Shown piece after piece: positions 4,945-5,154 of a stretch of 5,154 bases of DNA (positions within the stretch are counted from its first letter, which is position 1; each line of letters opens with the position of its first letter). Below the pieces are notes generated by a model that saw nothing but the letters and a program-made list of their open reading frames with translations, made no database searches and was not told the origin of the DNA. Source of the stretch: an uncultured Eubacteriales bacterium (GTDB lineage Bacteria > Bacillota > Clostridia > Oscillospirales > Oscillospiraceae); NCBI GenBank assembly GCA_900556935.1, contig USQL01000137.1, forward strand, positions 1 to 5,154. The letters are read 5' to 3'. Made by a program: the position numbers and the translations under genes.

Positions 4945-5079
4945 TATAATTTTTCTTGCGTTCGACTTGATTGAAGAAGTTTAGCTGGAGGAACAAAAGC
5001 ATATCTATTGGAAGGTGCATTGTGATAGGAGCGTTTTGTCTATTTTATGAATTTGCTCATCTAGAGTATAGTTAAAAAG

Positions 5080-5088
5080 TTATCCACA
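5080..5088 (+). promoter_or_regulatory. Perfect DnaA-box sequence
   Basis: TTATCCACA is the consensus DnaA-binding 9-mer, set in an AT-rich stretch (AGTTAAAAAGTTATCCACAG). It is the only exact copy I found here, so it does not by itself mark an origin. An isolated match in 5 kb can occur by chance. Confidence 0.4.
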
Positions 5089-5101
5089 GCCTCGATGCCC
5101 C

Positions 5102-5145
5102 AAAAACGCAGACCCTTTCTGTTTCCGGAGAGGATCTGCGTTTTT
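5102..5145. terminator. Bidirectional intrinsic terminator
   Basis: AAAAACGCAGA (5102-5112) pairs exactly with TCTGCGTTTTT (5135-5145). A further CC/GG pairing inside is offset by one base, and a large loop is enclosed. The arm ends give a run of five T on either strand, so transcription could stop from both sides. No gene in this window ends here, so on the minus strand it probably ends a gene lying to the right of the window, insulating the kinase module. Confidence 0.75.
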
Positions 5146-5154
5146 CTGGGGAGG

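Noticed and set aside
4898..5020. N-terminal extension of the AbrB-like protein to the ATG at 5020
   Set aside because: The promoter (4916-4944) and operator lie inside this stretch, the extra residues are not AbrB-like, and a good ribosome binding site precedes the TTG at 4897.

Overview
The window looks like a chromosomal segment of a spore-forming gut-type Clostridium relative (Bacillota, possibly Oscillospirales). The pointers are strong Shine-Dalgarno sites (GGAGG-type), moderate GC in coding regions with AT-rich spacers, an N-terminal piece of the sporulation sigma factor SigK, and protein families typical of anaerobic Firmicutes. The taxonomic placement is inference.

Left block (1-2515): a divergently transcribed MerR-family regulator (90-527, minus) faces a three-gene plus-strand operon. 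The operon encodes an iron-sulfur-flavoprotein-like flavodoxin-fold reductase (635-1174), a flavodoxin (1229-1708) and a carboxymuconolactone-decarboxylase/cupin fusion (1724-2515). The promoter between them has the MerR hallmark: a 19-bp spacer with an inverted repeat in it. The regulator keeps a cysteine at position 52, where AdhR/NmlR-type electrophile sensors have theirs. The likely reading is a redox or electrophile-responsive detoxification operon.

Middle block (2516-3548): gene debris. It holds a start-less 3' fragment with a PASTA-like C-terminal domain (2531-2746), a 15-bp perfect hairpin, the first 64 codons of sigK with an intact ribosome binding site but an abrupt end (2914-3108), and a short unrelated open-frame tail fused directly to that break (3107-3208). 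About 340 bases without a recognisable gene follow. The sigK break is either a dead duplicate or one side of a skin-like interruption; this window cannot decide.

Right block (3549-4897, minus): a tightly coupled two-gene module. The first gene encodes an AbrB-like DNA-binding protein with a long C-terminal domain (4358-4897, TTG start). The second encodes a small HipA-like Ser/Thr kinase without the usual HipA N-terminal domain (3549-4361). The two overlap by ATGA. A good sigma-A-type promoter precedes them, and two overlapping palindromes cover its spacer and -10 box. This has the layout of a type II toxin-antitoxin system with a HipA-type kinase toxin, but an AbrB-type partner replaces the classical Xre-type HipB. 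It is the most interesting system in the window.

Right end (4940-5154): an AT-rich spacer, one perfect DnaA-box sequence and a probable bidirectional terminator.
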